Shown: positions 60,911 through 64,000 of the stretch, piece after piece | Numbering within the stretch: the first letter of the stretch is position 1 | Layout of the letters: every line of letters starts with the position of its first letter | Origin: Chitinophaga japonensis | GTDB taxonomy: Bacteria > Bacteroidota > Bacteroidia > Chitinophagales > Chitinophagaceae | Assembly: GCF_007830125.1 (NCBI RefSeq) | Contig: NZ_VLLG01000004.1 | Span: 794,326 to 858,325 of the forward strand | Direction: 5' to 3' | DNA length: 64,000 nt | Notes under the pieces: model-generated | Told to the model about the DNA's origin: nothing | Database searches by the model: none | What the model saw: the letters and a program-made list of their open reading frames with translations, nothing else | Program-made: the position numbers and the translations under genes

Positions 60911-63900
60911 TTAGTTCAAGCTCCTGAAATCCACCGGCACCAGCTTGCTCACCCCCGGCTCCTGCATAGTTACGCCGTAGATCACGTCTACCGCAGCCAT
61001 GGTTTGCTTGTTGTGCGTAACAATAATGAACTGCGAATTATCGGAGAATTTGCGGATCATGTTGGTGAACTTGCCCACGTTGGCATCATCCAGCGGGGCG
61101 TCCACTTCATCCAGGATACAGAAGGGCGCGGGTTTGATCAGGTAGATGGCGAACAGCAGCGCCGTGGCGGTCAGCGTTTTTTCACCACCGGACAACTGGG
61201 TGATGGCGGCCGGGCGCTTGCCTTTGGGTTTGGCAATGATCTCTATGCTGGTTTCGGCCAGGTTCTCCGGGTCGCCCAGTATCAGGTCGCACTGGTCTTC
61301 TTCGGTAAACAGGGCCTTGAACACGCGGATAAAGTTCTCCTTTACGGTATTGAAGGTTTCGAGGAATTTCTGGTTGGCGGTAGATTCCACTTCCTGTATA
61401 GTGGCCATTAGCGATTCCTTGGCGGCCACCAGGTCGTTCTTCTGTTCCAGGATAAACTCGTAGCGTTTCTTCATTTCCTGGAAGGCCTCTATGGCGGTAG
61501 GGTTGATCTCGCCCATGTTCTCCAGGCGTTTTTTCAGCCGTTCTGCGCTGCCCTGCAGCTCGTCTGCGGAAAGGGTGCTGGTGCGGGCGTCGTCCAGTAT
61601 CTCGTCCAGGTTCACCTTGAACTCCACGCTCAGCCTTTCTTTCATGGAGGCCAGTTGCAGCTTCAGCTCGTTCACCTTGTCCTTGATAGTGGTCAGGGCC
61701 TGCTCCAGTTGTTCCTTGGCACGCTGGCGGGCGCGCAGGGTGCTTTCCTTTTCATTCAACTGGTTGCGGAAGTTGTAGTATTCCTGGTCCTTTTCGTTCA
61801 GGGCCTTTTCTTCCTCCTCCTTGCGGCGGAACAGGTCTATCAGCCCGTCCTCCGCGTGGCCCAGCTTTTCCTGCGCGGCTTCAATATTGGCCACGGCATC
61901 TTCCAGTTGGGATTTGTTGCTGGTGATCTGGGTATGCAGGTCGCTGAGCTGCTTGCGCTTGAATTCCAGCTCCTGCTTCAGCGCCTGCACCTTGCTGTGC
62001 TGGCGGGTATGCTGCAGGTTCTGATTGTTATACTGTACATTGGCCTGGTTAAACTGCTGTTCCGCTTCCTGGGAAGCCCGGTCCGCCTCCACGATGCCGT
62101 CATGCAGGGCATGCACCTTTTCGTTGAGCCCTTCCAGTTCATCCTTTACACCTGCAATGCTTTGCTGGTTGGTGGCCAGGGACTGCGTCATTTCCTCCAG
62201 CCTTTTATCGCCGGAGGCGATCAGGTGGTGGAAGTTCTCAATACGGTTCTGCAGGGCAAACAGTTGGTTGTTCAACTGGCTGATCTTCTCGCGGGCGTTA
62301 TTGATATTATTTTCATTGAGCTGGCTGTTGTAGCCCAGCACTTCGTTATGCTTGTCCTGTATCTGCTGGCGCAGGCCGCTCACCACGGTTTCCAGCGCCT
62401 TGATCTCGGCGTCCAGCTTTTCCAGGTTCTTGGCGCGGCCCAGCTTTTTGCCTTCAAACAGCCCTACGGAGCCGCCGCTGAAGCTGTACTTGCCGCGGTA
62501 CATGCGCCCGCTTTTTTCCACGATCAGCGCATCCTGGTCCGCTACCTGGTCAAATTCCATGCTGCTGATGTCCTCCGCAATGAACACTTTGCCCAGCAGG
62601 TAGTTGCCCAGTCCTTTATAGCGCTCGTCTATTTCCACCACGTCCAGCGCCGGTACGGTGCCGGGCGGGGTAAAGAGGTTGCCGCCCTGGTGGTGGAACT
62701 GGTCCAGTATAAAGAAGTTGGCCTTGCCTTTCTTGTGCAGGTCCAGCAGGCGGATGGCCTGCACGGCCTCCTCCGCGTTGTTTACCACGTAATAGTTCAG
62801 GTAAGGCTCCAGCAGGTTCTCAATACAGGTGCGGTAGTCTTCCTTACAGAAAAATATGTCCGACAGGATGGGCGCCCTGTTGTTCCATTCATTGTTCTTC
62901 TTCAGGAACTTGATGCTTTCGGGATAGCCTTCCAGGCTGTCCACCAGCGATTTTAACAGGTCGTATTCGTTCTTTTTGGCGTCCAGGGTTCGGTTCTCAT
63001 CCACCAGTTGGTCCCGCAGCCCTTCTATGTCGGACTGGGTGGCCAGTATCTTGCCTTTGGTCTCTTCCTGGAAGCGCACCATTTCCTCCAGTGCTTCCTT
63101 GCTTTCGGCCAGGGTATCCTGCAGGGTGGCCTTTTCATCTTCCAGTTGCTGTATCTGTCCCTGGCGGCTGGTCTTTTCCTCCTGCAACTGCTGTATGCTG
63201 CGCTGCAGGTTCTGCACGGAGGTATCGGCCACGGCTACTTTCTTTTCCGCCTCAAACTGCTGGCGCTGCCATTGCTGCTGGTCGCGGCGCAGGTTTTCCA
63301 GCATTTGCTTTTTCTGGTGGAAATGTTCTTTCTTTTCCTCCACCATGTCGTGCAGGGTTTCCAGTTCGTCCTGCATGGTGTCGAACACTTCCTGCTCCTC
63401 CTCTACCTGTTTGCCGGTAAATTCAATGGAGTCCGTCAGTCCCTGGAGCTGTCCTTCCGCGTTGTTCAGGAAATCGGTCAGGTTCTTTTCCCGTTCGCGC
63501 AGGTAGGTCAGTTGCTGGGTGGCCAGGTTCTTGTCATTTTCCTTGGTGCGGATGGTGGCTACCAGCTCGTTAAAGGACTTCTGCAGCACCTGCAGCTCCC
63601 TTTCCTTGGCCACAAAATGCAGCTTATCGTCTTCCACGGCCGCTTCTTCCGTAGCGATCTCCGCTTCCAGGGCCATTTTCCGGTCGGTTTCGGTCTGCTG
63701 CTGCTCCGAAAGCTCCCTGAAGGTGATATTAAATCCTTCCAGGGCGGCTTTGGCCAGCTCTATGCTGATATCGCGGTATTCCTTCTTTACTTCGTAAAAG
63801 CGTTCCGCCTTGCGGGCCTGGCTTTCCAGGGTCTTCAGGTTGTTATTGATCTCGAATAGGAGGTCCTCGATACGGTTCAGGTCTCCTTCCGTGGCGTCCA

Positions 63901-64000
63901 GCTTGGTCTTGGCTTCCTTTTTACGGGTTTTGTAGATGGAGATGCCGGCGGCCTGCTCCAGCATGCGGCGGCGGCTGTTCTCCTTGTCCTTGATGATATC
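60911..64000 (-). CDS. smc: chromosome segregation protein SMC, 5' end missing
   Basis: At least 1029 residues are visible; the frame is open to the window edge. The first visible residues, ending in RRRMLEQAAGI, lie just after the N-terminal Walker A region, which is off the window. Then come the first coiled coil (about 60-330), the hinge (about 340-520, with NLLEPYLNYYVV), the second coiled coil to about 830, and the C-terminal ATPase half with LSGGEKTLTATALLFAIY (ABC signature) and FCILDEVDAPLDD (Walker B). SMC, with ScpA and ScpB, organises DNA. It lies just upstream of the toxin-antitoxin operon on the same strand. Confidence 0.96.
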   Translation of the reverse strand, partial: DIIKDKENSRRRMLEQAAGISIYKTRKKEAKTKLDATEGDLNRIEDLLFEINNNLKTLESQARKAERFYEVKKEYRDISIELAKAALEGFNITFRELSEQQQTETDRKMALEAEIATEEAAVEDDKLHFVAKERELQVLQKSFNELVATIRTKENDKNLATQQLTYLREREKNLTDFLNNAEGQLQGLTDSIEFTGKQVEEEQEVFDTMQDELETLHDMVEEKKEHFHQKKQMLENLRRDQQQWQRQQFEAEKKVAVADTSVQNLQRSIQQLQEEKTSRQGQIQQLEDEKATLQDTLAESKEALEEMVRFQEETKGKILATQSDIEGLRDQLVDENRTLDAKKNEYDLLKSLVDSLEGYPESIKFLKKNNEWNNRAPILSDIFFCKEDYRTCIENLLEPYLNYYVVNNAEEAVQAIRLLDLHKKGKANFFILDQFHHQGGNLFTPPGTVPALDVVEIDERYKGLGNYLLGKVFIAEDISSMEFDQVADQDALIVEKSGRMYRGKYSFSGGSVGLFEGKKLGRAKNLEKLDAEIKALETVVSGLRQQIQDKHNEVLGYNSQLNENNINNAREKISQLNNQLFALQNRIENFHHLIASGDKRLEEMTQSLATNQQSIAGVKDELEGLNEKVHALHDGIVEADRASQEAEQQFNQANVQYNNQNLQHTRQHSKVQALKQELEFKRKQLSDLHTQITSNKSQLEDAVANIEAAQEKLGHAEDGLIDLFRRKEEEEKALNEKDQEYYNFRNQLNEKESTLRARQRAKEQLEQALTTIKDKVNELKLQLASMKERLSVEFKVNLDEILDDARTSTLSADELQGSAERLKKRLENMGEINPTAIEAFQEMKKRYEFILEQKNDLVAAKESLMATIQEVESTANQKFLETFNTVKENFIRVFKALFTEEDQCDLILGDPENLAETSIEIIAKPKGKRPAAITQLSGGEKTLTATALLFAIYLIKPAPFCILDEVDAPLDDANVGKFTNMIRKFSDNSQFIIVTHNKQTMAAVDVIYGVTMQEPGVSKLVPVDFRSLN

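Noticed and set aside
1-64000. CRISPR array, rRNA genes, insertion sequences or prophage
   Set aside because: No regularly spaced repeats with unique spacers, no rRNA sequence, no transposase or phage structural gene could be recognised.

Overview
The window is chromosomal DNA from a Bacteroidota bacterium, most likely of the Chitinophagaceae (Chitinophaga-like). The evidence is a SusC/SusD pair, two proteins with type IX secretion C-terminal domains, a GT117/DUF2723 membrane protein, the futalosine menaquinone enzyme MqnE, and promoters of the Bacteroidota form (TTTG or TTG, 19 bases, TAnnTTTG) in front of both tRNA genes. Shine-Dalgarno sites are mostly absent. Most of the window is GC-rich core DNA. 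Bases about 800-5900 are visibly more AT-rich and look accessory. There is no rRNA, CRISPR array, transposase or prophage.

Layout. 1-7200: accessory segment with a truncated alpha/beta hydrolase, a small membrane protein, AraC and Crp/Fnr regulators, two short-chain dehydrogenases, a DUF1835 gene framed by inverted repeats, and an unrecognised 384-residue protein. It ends at a tRNA-Lys gene whose 3' end faces it. 7700-19335: a short-chain dehydrogenase, SAM hydroxide adenosyltransferase, a large DUF2723 protein, a DUF4260 protein, an exported sugar isomerase-like protein, a VWA/AAA+ pair, and a coupled Gfo/Idh/MocA oxidoreductase plus DUF1080 lipoprotein. 19330-23415: GNAT, tRNA-Cys, nucleoside phosphorylase, dapF, corA, Nudix. 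23637-28505: an isolated SusC/SusD uptake pair. 28509-29683: a palindromic repeat, a queuosine-precursor transporter and a small overlapping membrane protein. 29759-40407: a surface-glycan region with a YfhO-type protein, glycosyltransferases, a flippase and two methyltransferases. 40477-43346: a secreted adhesin-like protein and an NlpC/P60 lipoprotein. 43541-50655: dnaE, trxA, class I aldolase, nucleoside transporter. 50758-59838: M43 protease, mqnE, a second exported Gfo/Idh/MocA protein, DUF192 and cytochrome c lipoproteins, a DeoR regulator divergent from nudK. 59853-64000: a RES/Xre toxin-antitoxin pair and the 3' part of smc.

How parts may work together. The Tat-type Gfo/Idh/MocA oxidoreductase at 17227 abuts a DUF1080 (3-keto-glycoside hydrolase) lipoprotein, which suggests an envelope redox route for cleaving glycosides. 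The exported TIM-barrel protein at 13462 and the second oxidoreductase at 54089 could serve similar chemistry. The glycan region supplies transferases, a flippase and methyltransferases, but no polymerase or initiating phosphoglycosyl transferase is visible.

The least explained signals are non-coding. Low-complexity 'words' are arranged as opposed arms between genes and often run into gene ends. Two 12-base direct repeats 22 bases apart lie in front of the toxin-antitoxin operon. A pair of GATCAAA-type repeats 19 bases apart lies between deoR and nudK. The DUF1835 gene is bracketed like a cassette. I did not find a complete system that I can call new.
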